DNA from: Stenogyne calaminthoides
Lineage: Eukaryota; Streptophyta; Magnoliopsida; Lamiales; Lamiaceae
Reading direction: 5' to 3'
Assembly: GCA_037126765.1 (NCBI GenBank)
Contig: JBBCBC010000030.1
Coordinates: 9,384,786 to 9,448,785, forward strand
Length of the DNA: 64,000 nt
The stretch's first letter is position 1. The number at the start of each line of letters is the position of its first letter. Positions 21,684-33,993 of this stretch are shown here, in pieces. The position numbers and the translations under genes were made by a program. The notes beneath the pieces were generated by a model. The model saw nothing but the letters and a program-made list of their open reading frames with translations. It did no database searches and had not been told where the DNA came from.

Positions 21684-22099
21684 TTCCAGGCCTCCCAAAA
21701 GTAGAAAAGAAAAGAAAAGGAAAAACGACAACCAAGAAACTGAGTTCCAAATGTGAGGTAAAAAAAATGCTGAAAAAGGAAGGTTTTGAGGGGTGTTTAG
21801 AGTTGATATTCATTACCTAACCTTGCTTAGAATAGAGGTTATTGCATGTATGGAGGTCTTATGTATGTATATGTGTCTCATTGTAAGTATATCTTGACCA
21901 AGAAGAAGAAGAAAGGTTGTTTGAAGGAAAAAGACTGCATTCTGAGAATAAGGGCTCGTGTTTTTCTTTGGTTGGCTTAGTATTGAAGAAGGCAAGTTGG
22001 AAAAACAGTAAAAAAATTCCTTTTTCTATGTATTTGTTTATTTTTTTAATTTAAGTAAAGTTTTATGTAAATCAGATTTATCAGTTTGCATTTTGTATG

Positions 22100-22210
22100 T
22101 AGGTTTGAATAATATTAGTTGTTTTGTCAAAATAAAAATTAGTTTTTATAGTATTAGTTGTTTTATTAAAAAGTATTAGTTGCTCACTCTAATATTTATG
22201 GTGCAACTAT
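22100..22210. mobile_element. Decayed copy of the TGCACC-ended MITE upstream of GAUT12
   Basis: Contains AATATTAGTTGTTTTGTCAA, GTATTAGTTGTTTTATTAAA and a terminal GGTGCAACTA, matching the repeats in the GAUT12 and ATG18F introns. The left terminus is degraded. Confidence 0.55.
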
Positions 22211-23142
22211 TTTACATAAGATCATTTCTTATATATATATTTTTTCTTGTATTGAAGAATTAATAAAGATGGGGGTTGTAGTTTGGTGTTGCTTCACTTT
22301 GCCTTCACATGAAGTATATTTCACAAATATTATTATTTGTGGGCATTGATATAACAGGCTTTCTAAAATGAAAACGACTTGTTCATGTTTGCTTTTACTA
22401 TTTTCTTTCCATTATATTTGTTTATAGTTTATTTTAAGGTAAAAAGATTGAACAACTATTGTTGTGGGATCAAGATGTACATGAGTTGGTGATAGGAATT
22501 ATGTGAATTTTACGACCCTAATAATTAAATTAAAAAAGAAAATTTATTATAAAATGTTAATTATGTGGGTTGGGTATGACAAGGTGTCAAGGTCAGGTAC
22601 CCACCTCGTATATTAATTATAAAACTTGTTATTTGATCAAATCTATTTAATTTACATCTTCACATCATATTCAAGATTCAATTTTATGAACCATTGTAAT
22701 TCCTAATAATTGCATTATGTGTAGTAGTCGTTAATGAAATAAAATATTTGACTTGAACATAATAGATAACTTAAGATCCGATAGAGATTGTGAAAACATT
22801 ATTATTTTGGATTTGATATGTTGTTTCGTAATAAATTTTATGAGATTTTTATGACCCTTGGATGAGGGTATTAGTCTATTAAATTATGTCTTGATGTGGA
22901 TATTTTTTTATTACAACGAGCTTCAAAATTAGCATTTTTCTTAAGATAATTTGCATAGATAGAAGTATCTAAAAATTATGTTTGTATAATTATTGACTTG
23001 ATTTTTTTCTATAATTGAACACATAATAATAATTATAATCATGAGATTATGATGAAATCATGAACCTATTTCAATTTGTTAGTGAAAATTTTCTTTGAAT
23101 AATGTTAGAACTAATTATTGTTTGATAAGTGCTATGTTGACC
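22211..23142. other. AT-rich intergenic DNA
   Basis: No coding frame, RNA gene or bounded element could be supported here. Confidence 0.35.
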
Positions 23143-23578
23143 GTTGGGATTTCCAGACACGGGTTTAAATGAACCGAGTCGAGTCAAAAGTGACAAGCTA
23201 GAATTTGTCTCAATTTAAAAATTTAAAGTTCGAACTCTACTCGAACTCGTTTGAGTCGAGCTCAATTAATTGGAAAACTCAAAATACTCGAGCTGGACTC
23301 GGCTCAGCTCGATAACTTACATTATATTAGTTATTTTGTTGTGAATTATATTATATTCATAAATAATTAAAATGGTATGCGTAAAATAGTCAACTTATGT
23401 AAGCTCGACTAAGCTCGTTTAGGCTTGTGAGCCTGAGGAGTCTAGTATTGTTGAGTTCAAACTTGAACTTGAAATCTACTCGAGTAGCTCGAGCTCGATT
23501 AAATTCGAGTTAATTTCAAAAAAAAAATTAGTCGAGAATGAGTAGCTCGTGAGCCGACTCGACTCACTTCCATCCCTA
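23143..23578. mobile_element. Decayed hAT-like element with GAGCTCG/CTCGAG subterminal repeats
   Basis: Many copies of CTCGAG, GAGCTCG and GACTCG cluster near both sides. The right end reads, in reverse complement, TAGGGATGGAAGTGAGTCGA, a TAGGGATG-type terminus common in plant hAT MITEs. The left end is diverged and no clear 8-bp duplication is readable. Confidence 0.5.
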
Positions 23579-24374
23579 TTTCCAAATGTATCAATTTTAA
23601 TTTGTTCATTTATATTTTTCTTTCATGTGTATTCTGAACATGAAGTCTCAGCTTAGGACATAAAAAAAATATAAATATTAAATTAAAATTTTAATTGCAA
23701 ATTAAATCATCACCTTTCACCAAATTACAATTTAATCTAAAACTTTGAATTATTGCAAATAAATCATCAACTTTAAATATTGTTGCATTAGAGTTGAGGA
23801 CAATGTTATTAGAGTTTATATGTAACGTGGCTTGCAGAGTGTCATCCCTTTGTACAAATTAGTGTATTGTCATGTCAACAAGCCACAACACCTTTGTCAC
23901 AAAAAAATTTGCCTAAGCCTAAACTAAAATAAAGCATTGTTTTATAGAAAATTACCGAGTTAGTGAATTTTATGCAGGGTAAGACCATTTAACATTGAAC
24001 ATGTAAATTTGCCTAAAAAAAAAAATGAAAAGCCAAATTTTCAAATATGTTGGTTGTTACCAAACGAATGACTTCAACCTTTCAATTTCTGATTTTATCA
24101 GGTAGATGTGGGGCAATTGGAGAAGAAAGGGGGTTTCCTTCTTTTTTAGAACGAATGGGGTCTCATTTTGATAATGGATATACCCAAATTAATTCTTATT
24201 TTTTGCTTTGTATAGTATTTAATTAGGTAATGCTATTTTTTGTTAAATTATTATGTGGTATAAAAAAATTTGGTATTGATTTATTAAATTAAATTAGTAA
24301 AAAATTGAAATAGTATTGAAGGGTAAAATAGTATTTTCATTGTTTGCTTAAGTATTATCTATCTTATCAAACAA
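23579..24374. other. AT-rich intergenic DNA
   Basis: No gene is supported. Weak TIR-like phrases about lacking or preceding "TTTAAATATTG" stretches suggest old transposon debris. Confidence 0.3.
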
Positions 24375-24516
24375 CTTATTAAGTTTTATAGCATTTTATT
24401 TTCATTCTACCAAACAACCATATTAAATACCTTTTCTCAATTTATCTTATTAAGTTTTATAGCATTTTATTTTCATTCTACCAAACAACCATATTAAATA
24501 CCTTTTCTCAATTTAT
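24375..24516. repeat. Exact 71-bp tandem duplication
   Basis: Two head-to-tail copies starting CTTATTAAGTTTTATAGCAT (24,375-24,445 and 24,446-24,516) are identical by eye. Perfect identity implies a recent event or an assembly artefact. Confidence 0.9.
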
Positions 24517-25194
24517 CTCGAGGGTTGCACTATATTTTTTTTCTCACCTTTTCTTTTTTCTCTTTTCTCGCCTTTTCTCATACAACCTACCAAACGGACC
24601 CTATGTACAGCATAGCATATTACACATTGCACATTTTGTCTCAATAATCATCTTTAAAGCTTCCTATGAACCTTTGAAAAGTTCACACCAACTTATCCAC
24701 ACTGTGGTTTTCATCACGATCAAATGTAGTAGTTCGTTTGCAGACATACCGCATATGCAAACGAACTGGAAAATTTCACAGAAGCCACATATTTACAGAA
24801 ACCACAAGAATGAAGAGAGTCCATTTCTCAAAATAGACCTGCACATTACTTCCATAACTGAAAGAAGAACAAGGCAATAAAAGAAACAGCAAAGATGGGA
24901 TAACAGTTCAAACATTATCTTGTATACATACTGATACTGATTATTGGATTATAAATCTGATAAATTTATTTACAATGTCTCAGAATGTGATCAAACACAA
25001 GGTACACACTTCCATCACAATCCAAAGCATCTACTTTCCCCTTTCTATGTATTCCACCAAATCTTCAAACTTCCAAAGCACCCTCCCTCACAATAAAAGA
25101 ATATCACCACCTGAAATACAACCAGATAAAATCAATTACACCATGCATTCCATTCATATATCGAACCCCAGAATAATTATAGAATCAATTTACC
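24517..25194 (-). other. 3' flank of the ATG18F-type gene
   Basis: This AT-rich stretch lies downstream of the minus-strand stop at 25,195 and probably contains its 3' untranslated region. No independent gene is supported; the short frames here show no recognisable similarity. Confidence 0.4.
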
Positions 25195-28100
25195 TTAGTC
25201 AAGCTCGTGTCCCTCTGTGAATTGATTCTCCATGATGAAGCCATCTTCTCTATTATGTACAGATCTAAGTTGGTTCTCTCTTGCAGAGGGTTCTCTACTA
25301 TTTACAGTCTCCTCATGCTCAGTGTTAAGTATTGGGGTACCATTAGTATATACAGACCCCCCGTTGGTTTCAGTAAAAAACGGGAGATCATCGCGCCCTC
25401 TACCATCAACACCACTGTCCAAATCATTCTCTAAAATATCATTATTGGCAGCTAAGTCAAGAGAACCAAAACTATTCCTGTTGGCAACCCTTCCTTCCTC
25501 AGACCCCTGAGGCTGAAACTGATCGTTGTTTTCGGTGCTTATCGCAGAAATCCTGAATATCAAGAAATAAAATACTGAAGTTTGGCATACAAAAAAATAT
25601 AAACATTCAACTTGGGAACAGGATGTGCATGTCCAGATACCATAAATAGTAAAACATGTTCTGGCACACAGATTAACATGGGGCAAACACTTCTATGCAC
25701 CAGTTCACCGTGCAATTCAAGTTTTTTTTAAATGGTATTAGTTGTTTCACTAAAAGGTATTAGTTGTTTCCAATGAACAGTATTAGTTGTGCAACTGATG
25801 CACCTCTTAATGTGGTTATGAACGAACATACCTCCCGTGCTGAAACATGGGATTTTGAAGATAATCAAAAACTGGAACCAAGTCTTTTGACCTTGCTTCA
25901 AGCATTTTAACAGGGATTCGTTCAATCTCAAATTCTCCATAATCACCACTATCACTTGTGTCATCAGTCTGCATTGACTGAAAATATATCTGTCCAATGA
26001 TAGAATACAAAAGAACAATGTTATTAGCATAATAATAATTACCTAACTTGCATGAATACTATCTCAACTTCCCGGCGACAATGAAATACCATATACCTCA
26101 TATCTGGCCCACAACGGGTTCTTATTTTGATGCATCATGAGTTCTGCTTCCGATATATACATATGATGCTTTTCTTCATTTGTGATCTTCTCTTTCTTGG
26201 TTATACCGAAAACATCAGAAATCACATCATTTGCACTTTCCATTCTTTCAGGATACACTTTACTGCTATCAGAATTTACATTCTCACCATACATATCGAT
26301 AGAATCTCCACGATCCTTACGACTATGCTTTTGACAAATATTCCATTTCTGGATTGCCTCAACAATTAAATCAGCATTTTCTCCAGACAAACCCATAGTA
26401 CCATCAGAAAAGCGTAAACCGTGCTGAATCATCCAACCAGAAGGAGAGAAAGCAAGCAGGTAATAGTTTTTCTTCATAGAGTTCACATCACCATTTGTAT
26501 CATTGCCTTTACAGTAGTGGAAAACCGATGCAGTTGCCCCAGAAAGAGGACTGGAGCGCCCAATTGCAACTGCAGCAGCCCCACTTACTGTGTTTTTCCA
26601 ACCATTGCTTCCGTTTCTTATTCGACTAACGGGAGAAAGTGCTACTGGAGGACCAGATGAATAGATACTCTGCTGAGTCAGCACCTGTAATCCTGAACTT
26701 GCCATCGAGGTGGGCCCACCATATCTTTCAGCAGAAAGAGAACCAGTAGATGGTAAATTAACTGACCCCCCTGATGGAGATATAGCAAAAAGGTGACCTG
26801 TCCCTTTAGCGGTATTGATCATAATCCATTGGCTATCTCTACTAATACTTATGTCCTGTATAACCTGAAAAACATTGTCATGGTATTGAGTTTAATCCCC
26901 TAAAGAATTATTGAATTAGGACTTTTATCAATTCGGAGCCTGAAAAATAATGTAGGTATCAATTCAGGGCTTAAAATATAAAGACAGCAATAAAGGGCCT
27001 GAAAGATAAATTTTCCCAAATAAAGCCTTAGAAATTTAAGACTTTGTTTGACATCTTAAAATTTTCAGTTCTTTAAGATAATTTTAAAATCATAATCTAA
27101 AAAATTATGATAGATGAACCACATATACGAGAACTAAAAACAAATAAAGAATATATAGAATTCAATAAAATAAAATTATTATTATATTATTAATATTAAG
27201 GACTGTGAATTACAAGATGTCAAATATGTCGTTAAATTTGAGGGTCTTTAAATTTTAGGTCTTAAATTGATGACTTAATCTTTCAAGTCAATATTTGATA
27301 GTTATTCTATTTTTTGGGCCCTAAATTGACAAAAGTCCATTAAATTAATCCACAAAAGAAGTTTTAAATCGGGAAAGAACAGATCATCTTACAGCATTAG
27401 TGAGACCGCGTTGCAACCTGTACATATGGGCATAAGATGGCCCAGAGGCAGCTCCAGAGGAGCCCTCAGATAGGCCGGGCATTATTCGAAAGACATTTAT
27501 GTTGTGACCCAGAACTGAAGCTGTCACTAAGAGCATACCACTGGGATCAAAGCACAATGCTAAAATGGGACTTTTATGTGCCCTAAATTGCGCTATCACA
27601 GTTTTGCTGACAATATCTCTGATAATTACCTGATAAAATAAACAACGAATAAGAAGAGGTGCCAGTTTTTAACCAAATTGAACTTGTAAAGATTGCAAAT
27701 AAAGCAAAACTGCAGAAACAGATAGACATGAACAGAATGAGTCTCTTGCACACCAGCTGTATGGTGCAACTATAAACAACAAATACTGTTTAGTGATAAC
27801 TAAAACCTTTTAGTCGAAGAATAGCAATGTTTAAAAATGCACTTGAGTTGCATGGTGCACCTGGTCCATACAAGACTGTCGAACAAAATATACTCGGTCT
27901 CCTCATACAGAGAAGCAATATCGAGATGCAAAATATCCAAGTATATAAAATAACGGTCATAATATGCTTAATGAAATTACGCAATCTCGTTATAGAAGTA
28001 GATAGCATACCATCCCATTGTCTGCAGCAGCTGAGTTTCCATTAGCAATGCCTTCTACTTTCACACGAGCAGTCCCTGCTTGATAGTTGTTGGCCTCGGA

Positions 28101-31100
28101 ATAGTACCTGGATAGTTTCTTATACCCCATGTCTCCTAGAGTCACAATACCAGCAGCAAGCTGTTTGCTGGATTCTCTTGCATAATGTGCAACAAGGCTT
28201 CCATTTGATGTTTGAGAATAAGGGAAACTAGTTGAAGGGGTAAGGTGTTGAGGACTCACACGACGAGGATTTGAAATTGAAACTTGACTCCCACTATAAG
28301 CCATCCACCTGGGGCCCACAGCAAGGGGCCCAACGCCTGTATTTGTGGGCCCATACGATTCAGTTGGTACCGGATTTGTAAGGATTGTGTACTCTCTCTC
28401 TAAAGTGGCCGCATTGAGACAATGTATCTGCAATAAAAATGGATTAGTGCGTGAACATCACAATTTGCAGCTTTACAGATCTATTGGGTGACAGCGATTT
28501 TATTCCCACATGACCTAATTAAGTCCCATAACTTTTAAAATTATGCAATTTTAGTCCTATATTGACAATGTTGCACGATTTATGCACGTCCTGCTCATGT
28601 GAGCTGTCGGAATTCCATGTAACAATCTGACTAGTGAGTGCTGCCGCGTCACTTGTGTTACGTAATAAGATCCTAACCTATTAATTTAAATTAAAAAACA
28701 TCACAAATTAATTATCATCCTAAAACAAAAAATCATCAATATAGGACTAAAGTTGCATTATTTTTAAAGTTATGGGACTTAATTGAGAAAATTGATTGTT
28801 GGGACTAAAATCGCCAACGCCCAATAGATATGGGACTAATTTTGCAATTTGCTAGCTTCACATACATACTCATCCAAATTTTGGTCAAAGGACAGCATAC
28901 CTGAGTGGACTGTAAGACAGCAACAACTCGAGAGCTGCATCGCACTAAATGGACAACCGATCGAAATCTTAAAAGATGTACATACGACTGAGTTTGCAAG
29001 GAGTAGAACCAAACGAATGTAGGCATATAGCTGCCATTAACTGAACCATTGCCTTGCTGGATGGATCCATTACAAGGGATAGCTGATCCCTCCTGAACAT
29101 TGATATCTCCAGAAAAGGATGCATCAGCACATATAATCAGCAATGGACGACTTTCTGCAAACTTATCCTCAGATTTGTTTGATGCTAGAGTATTTGGCAA
29201 CATTTGCATAAACGAAACAGGGCCATCATGTCTGGTTACTATAGTGCGCACGTTGTCTGCTTCTTCGACATCCCAGACCTGAAAACCGGAGCTAAACCCC
29301 AGCAAGAGAACTTGCCGAGTAATGCCTCTTTCTAGTTCTAATTTGTCGAACCCAGCCCAGCAAACCTTAAAATGGGAAAAAGGTGCATAATTAAGTTACC
29401 ATTAGCGAAAGGGTCTCAAATAAGGATAATAAACAGCATCAGCAAGTAGCTGCAGGATTTGCAAATTTTAATGAGATTGAAAACTGTGTTACTTTCAGAG
29501 TAAAGCCGCATGACTTTTGCAGACTAACTACGACAAATTAAAAAATTCTTTAATGGACAAATATATTTGTTTATTCATAACAAATATGTTATAGATTAAA
29601 ATAGGCTTAGTGAGAAACCTTTAAAAGCAGCTGTGACAGGTAGATAATCATAACTCAAATCAGAAGGGGGGAAGGGGAAGGGGAAGACCTAAGAAAATAA
29701 GAAACTAAGAAAAACAGACATGTTATATTTAAATAGCAAGTGTGTTGATCAAACACAGAGGCGAGTTATGATCTATATAGCCGACCACACATAGTGGCAT
29801 AAAGATTTAGTTTGCTGGATATTAATCAACAAATATTGAAAAATTATATATAGATTTCCAAGGGCAGGCTGAAGAAACATTCAAGAAACGCTTAATTATT
29901 TGAGATGGATATCGACAAAATTCACCACAAAAGCAAGGAAACCTAAATTTTCTGGCAACTTCCAGGACGCCAGAGCACCGCTTAAGGGAAAGATATCCAT
30001 TTACAGATACGATAGGAGATAAAAAAAAGTTGTCACCTTAAATCAAATTAAATATAAAGGTCAGATTGCCACAAAAATAAAATGTAAAAACTAATTTTGG
30101 GGGCAGAAAATGGAAATAAAAAATGAATGAAGTGACAACAAACAGAGATCCTTACTAATCAAACTTTGAGGACATTTGGGAACCTGGTTTACTTCCAGAG
30201 TAAAGTGTGAAAAATATTTCTAAAATCAAATTATAGGGGGCACTCGGTTCATGAATGGAAATGAATAAAAGGTAATTGTGGTGGTTATTGAGAATAATAG
30301 TTGATCAATTTACCTTAATCATACTTCGTACGATGTAATAAGACTCAAAATAAGTTAATCAATACCCCCATTTTGATTAACTACCTCCTCCCCTATAATC
30401 ATTTCTCCTCAATCATTAGACTATTCCTAAACCAACAATCATGTTTTGTCCCAACTCATTCCAAAACTAGAACAATACACTAACAATAGAATTGATTAAT
30501 ATATGATCCCACAGATTATGCAGAAAGCATAGAATCCACAAAGAACCGCTTAATCAATGCAGATGACGACAAAAAGCGCCCACCAGCCACAAAAGCAAGA
30601 AAGGCCAAAATTGTCGGATTTGGGAGGGAGAGTTTTTTTGGGAAATCATGAAAAAAATGCTTCCTGACTGCTAAAACGGACAAATGACTGAACACGTAAG
30701 TTTGCCGCACATCCCAGCGCACCCTATCTCCACAGCGCTACCAAAAAGGTAAACGTGTCGACTTACAAAACAGGAGGCGACAAAATCTTTTTGACTACAT
30801 GAACAAAGATATGAAGTAATCTACCAAAAAGGTATGTTATTGCATCAGTATCACACACCGTGCCCCCAGAGCGCCAAAAAGGTAAACATAACGACTTACA
30901 CGACAGGAAACGACAAAATCTTTTTGGCTACATTAACAAAGATATGCAAGTTATCTACAAGCACAACAATAAGTCCGTTAACTGACAGGATCTCAACTAA
31001 ACAGTCGAATCAAATAGATAAAGTAAGACTACCACAAATGCAACACCACAGTTTTCTAACCTCTTCATAAAACCCCACAGGCCAACACTGTCACTATCTA

Positions 31101-31845
31101 CTGAGAAGAAAGAAATCAAGCACAAACAAAGATATACTTCCACCATCAATATGAGAAATTCGAATTCAACCAGTTTCTGACGCACAACAAAAAAAAAACC
31201 AAAACTTTGGATAAGTTGATGAAAATTATATATGAATAACACTAACAAGAAATACTGACAGCATTCTTAACCAATCATACATTGGGATCAATTTCTCCTT
31301 GTATGTGCCTTTCAGTTTAGCTAAAATTAGACTCTACAGAAGCATGCACAGAAGAAATAATAGTGCTCTAGCAGAAAAAATAGTAGCCACACAAACTACT
31401 GTTTTACCTTACATAGCACACAGCAATCCTATACATTGAAGAACTTATTCGATTCTAGACCACACAAATTAATCATTAATAGCAACATTTCCATACACAA
31501 TTACAAAAACCAGCTGATTACAAGCTTAGAACGAACTCAAACATAGTAAAGAACTAATATCACTTAATCATGCAATCTATTGAAGATACAACTTAATCTA
31601 CAAACATAATAATAATAACATTAAAAACAAAATCTTTAGAATATCCTCACCTGATCAAAGTTTATGTCACCGTCCCTCTCCACCATAGCTGATGCAGCAG
31701 ACCTGACGGTGGAAGCCACCGACGCTGCACTTGAGGTAACATACTTCAGGCAACCTGTAAAAGTCCTAAACGAATTAGGAATTATCCCTCTACCCGAAGG
31801 TACAAGTGCCCCACCATCTCCATTTCTATAGCTATCATTCCTCAT
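25195..31845 (-). CDS. ATG18F: Autophagy-related ATG18F-type protein with BCAS3-like region (complete, 7 exons)
   Basis: Minus-strand exons: 31845-31651, 29365-28901, 28427-28011, 27629-27393, 26864-26097, 25989-25832 and 25552-25195. GT-AG borders and phases agree, giving 865 residues. Plant ATG18F/G/H are this long because a BCAS3-like region follows the seven-bladed beta-propeller. An in-frame stop lies upstream of the ATG. Motifs include KYVTSSAASVASTVRSAASA near the N-terminus, LLLGFSSGFQVWDVEEADNV (blade 1), LALCFDPSGMLLVTASVLGH and LYAHMYRLQRG-type sequence with LQRG at 431-434. LQRG stands where the PI3P-binding L/FRRG motif lies in shorter ATG18 proteins. EFEIERIPVKMLEARSKDLV is the typical F/G/H C-terminal segment. 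Expected role: phosphoinositide binding during autophagosome formation. Intron 1 (2.3 kb) and others hold MITEs. ATG18G or H are possible alternative names; synteny favours F. Confidence 0.92.
25690..25805. mobile_element. TGCACC-ended MITE in ATG18F intron 6
   Basis: The ends ATGCACCAGTTCACCGTGCA and (reverse complement) GGTGCATCAGTTGCACAACT are inverted. Three GGTATTAGTTGTTTC-type phrases lie between. It is the most compact copy of this family in the window. Confidence 0.7.
26919..27338. mobile_element. Mutator-type MITE in the intron between ATG18F exons 4 and 5
   Basis: Left end GGACTTTTATCAATTCGGAG and right end (reverse complement) GGACTTTTGTCAATTTAGGG are inverted repeats. Flanks ATTGAATTA (26,910-26,918) and ATTAAATTA (27,339-27,347) form a 9-bp duplication with one mismatch. 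Confidence 0.75.
27745..27875. mobile_element. Diverged TGCACC-ended MITE in the intron between ATG18F exons 3 and 4
   Basis: Left CACACCAGCTGTATGGTGCA and right TTGCATGGTGCACCTGGTCC are inverted and related to the 25.7-kb copy. The interior AACCTTTTAGT corresponds to its ACTAAAAGGT. Confidence 0.6.
28469..28844. mobile_element. Long-TIR MITE in the intron between ATG18F exons 2 and 3
   Basis: ATCTATTGGG near the left and CCCAATAGAT near the right are exact inverted repeats. They continue inward for about 80 bp (AAGTCCCATAACTTTTAAAA against TTTTTAAAGTTATGGGACTT). CAATTTGC flanks it at 28,461-28,468 and 28,845-28,852. Long TIRs with an 8-9 bp duplication suggest a Mutator-type MITE, though hAT is not excluded. 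Confidence 0.7.
30235..30455. mobile_element. Decayed Tourist-like MITE in ATG18F intron 1
   Basis: Left ACTCGGTTCATGAATGGAAA and right AAACCAACAATCATG, with GGTAATTGTGGTGGTTATTG against TAATCATTTCTCCTCAATCA between, are weak inverted repeats. They resemble the clearer element near 57.0-57.3 kb. Boundaries are approximate. Confidence 0.4.
30740..30962. repeat. Direct duplication within ATG18F intron 1
   Basis: CCAAAAAGGTAAACGTGTCG at the first copy and CCAAAAAGGTAAACATAACG at the second are each followed by GACAAAATCTTTTTG and ACAAAGATATG. The copies are about 85 bp long, roughly 135 bp apart and somewhat diverged. Confidence 0.8.
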
Positions 31846-32873
31846 TCCCAAATGAAGTAAAAACCCTTGGAAAAGCAATCACCCGAATAACCAGCTGCAC
31901 AGTCCTCCCACCGCTCTAATGTACATAACCTCAACAAAATCCGCCGCTTTTTTTTTATAATGAAAAGAATGAATATCCACGCAACGAAGATCAAAGCCCC
32001 TCCCTTACAGGTGTCTATCTCAAAACACCACAAAAACATGCAAATCGCAACAAAAATACGGTTACGCCTACACTTTCAAAGCGGTAGTCTAGTGTTTTTT
32101 CCCCTTCTTCACATTAATCACCACCAGAAACAAACAAGTTCAGCAAGAATCCAAAAACGGTTGGTTCATCAATAGACTCTAATCAAGTGAATCCCGATAT
32201 CAAATACACAACAACAAAATCACTCAAAAAACTCCTTTGTTGCTTGTATATTTTCGTGTTTTTTTTCCTTTTTTTGGGCAGTATCTATCCCCCGCCGCAA
32301 TTTATGAAAAAAAAAAAGAAGCAGAAAATCAACAACCTAAAGTAAAAAAAACTAAAAAAAATGAATGAATTTATACAGAGTATAAACAATTAATCGTACA
32401 ACCGAGTATATACAAATTGAATGAAGAATTTTGAAGGGTTTTTGTATAGGAATTAGGGTTTCGTTGGTATTGAGATTGATGATTGAAAAGATCAAGTCTA
32501 AAAAGTAATTTTAGTAACAAAATGTTTCAAGTTTAGAGAGAGAAAGGGAAAGAGATATTGAAGGCATCGGATAATGAATAGAGGTGAAGAAATAGAAAGA
32601 AGACTCTCTGTCTTACGTCCCTCTCTCTCTTTTTTTTATTATTCTTTTTTTTTTTTTGAAATTTGAAAGAGTTGACCAGAAGATAATTCCGCCGCACGTC
32701 TTCTCCTCTCCCACCACGGTCAAAACTCTTTTCACCGCCGCAGTGAAACATAAAATTCGAAACGTTTTACGCGCGTGGGGTTCACTCGCGGCGTTGGGAG
32801 GTACGGGACACGTGTGTGTGCGTTGCAGCGAGTGGGGTTGGTTGCGAGTGGGGGTGACTGAGGGGGTTGTGAT
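31846..32873 (-). promoter_or_regulatory. Leader and promoter region of ATG18F
   Basis: Upstream of the start codon, on the minus strand, lie pyrimidine/purine-rich tracts (GA repeats around 32,618-32,632) and a canonical CACGTG G-box at 32,809-32,814 in a locally GC-rich stretch. The G-box is a plausible promoter element. The transcription start and any 5' intron cannot be located from sequence alone. A hAT-type element begins directly beyond, at 32,874. Confidence 0.4.
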
Positions 32874-33985
32874 TAGGGCGGGAGAAATAATCTGAAAATA
32901 ATTGGATATCTGCATGACTACCGCATCTTAAAAAAATTTATCGAAATTTTAAGATACCGAAAATTTTCGAACGGTAATTCAGTATATGAATATAGAAATT
33001 TCAAGATATCTGCTGATATACAAAAAAAATATTTTCGATATCTTAAATATTTTTTCGATATCTTAAAATTATTGAATTTCATATATTATTTTTAAAAATA
33101 AATAATAATTATATTATATATATACACTCTAACACACAAATTCACAAAAATGAAACCCTAAACATTTTGTGGCTCCGCTTCTCCCCTTCGGCCTTCTCCC
33201 TTTCTCCCCTCTCACCCGCCTCACCGCGTCGTCTCCCGCCTCCCTTGGCAAAAAGCCCACAACTCAATCTACATCCCCACTCCCTCGACTCACATACCTT
33301 TCTCTCCTCCCAGCCGTTGTCCCCCCCTCCTCTGCTTGCCAGGTCGCCCCCGCCTCCTTCTCATAGTAAATGCCCCCCTTTCCTCACTCCCGCCATTGTC
33401 GCTCCCTCTCTCATGATCGTCGCCCGACCTCCCCTCGCCACCCGCTCTCTTCCTCCATTTCAGTTTCTTCAATCGGCCACCCCCTCCACCATGCGTCGCC
33501 GCCAAGCCAAACCATCCACCGTGACCACGTCGTCGCCGTCGTGGCCAGTCACCTTCTCGCCTCCCCTCGTCGCCTTTCGCTTATTTCTTTCAATTTTGGA
33601 TAATTTACAGTTGTTTTGCAATTTATGTCTTTATGTTGTGTTTGTGATTAGTTATTAGGTTTTGGTGTTTCTGGGAAATTGCTTGGTGTTTCTGGTAATG
33701 TGTCTTTATGCCTTTATGTTGTGTTTATGTCTTGAGTTTCTGGAAAATTGCTTAAAAATCAAAAGAATTGAATCTTAAACTCCAAATATGTCAAGATAGA
33801 GAAAAAAACTAAAATTTTGAGGGTAAACAGGTTCGAGAATTTCGGTATACCATTCTCATACCGAAAATTTCGGTATACCGAAATTTCGGTATGAGAACGG
33901 TATGATATTTTTCGATATCGAAAATTTTTGGTGCGAAACCAGTATGATTTAGAAAATTTTTTTTATCTGCAAATGCTCACCCCTA
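32874..33985. mobile_element. Non-autonomous hAT-type element with GC-rich core, 1.1 kb
   Basis: The exact 8-bp repeat GTTGTGAT flanks it (32,866-32,873 and 33,986-33,993). Ends TAGGGCGGGAG and (reverse complement) TAGGGGTGAGCA are short, hAT-like TIRs. Subterminal zones are full of palindromic motifs such as TTTCGGTATACCGAAA and CGATATCG. The middle (about 33,160-33,570) is a GC-rich Pro/Ser-coding-like block that could read as 163 residues from 33,167. It shows no recognisable domain, so I treat it as a leader or captured fragment, not a gene. Confidence 0.8.
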
Positions 33986-33993
33986 GTTGTGAT

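Noticed and set aside
21684..21731. Upstream in-frame ATG extending GAUT12 by 16 residues
   Set aside because: The family start MQLHISPSLRHVTV is at 21,683. The extension (Phe/Leu-rich) has no family counterpart.
31846..31878. N-terminal extension of ATG18F
   Set aside because: The upstream candidate codon is TTG, not ATG, and an in-frame TGA lies just before it. The first ATG is 31,845.
33167..33658. 163-residue Pro/Ser/Leu-rich open frame
   Set aside because: It lies in the GC-rich core of a hAT-type element. Other long frames overlap it on both strands and no domain is recognisable. It is best explained by base composition.
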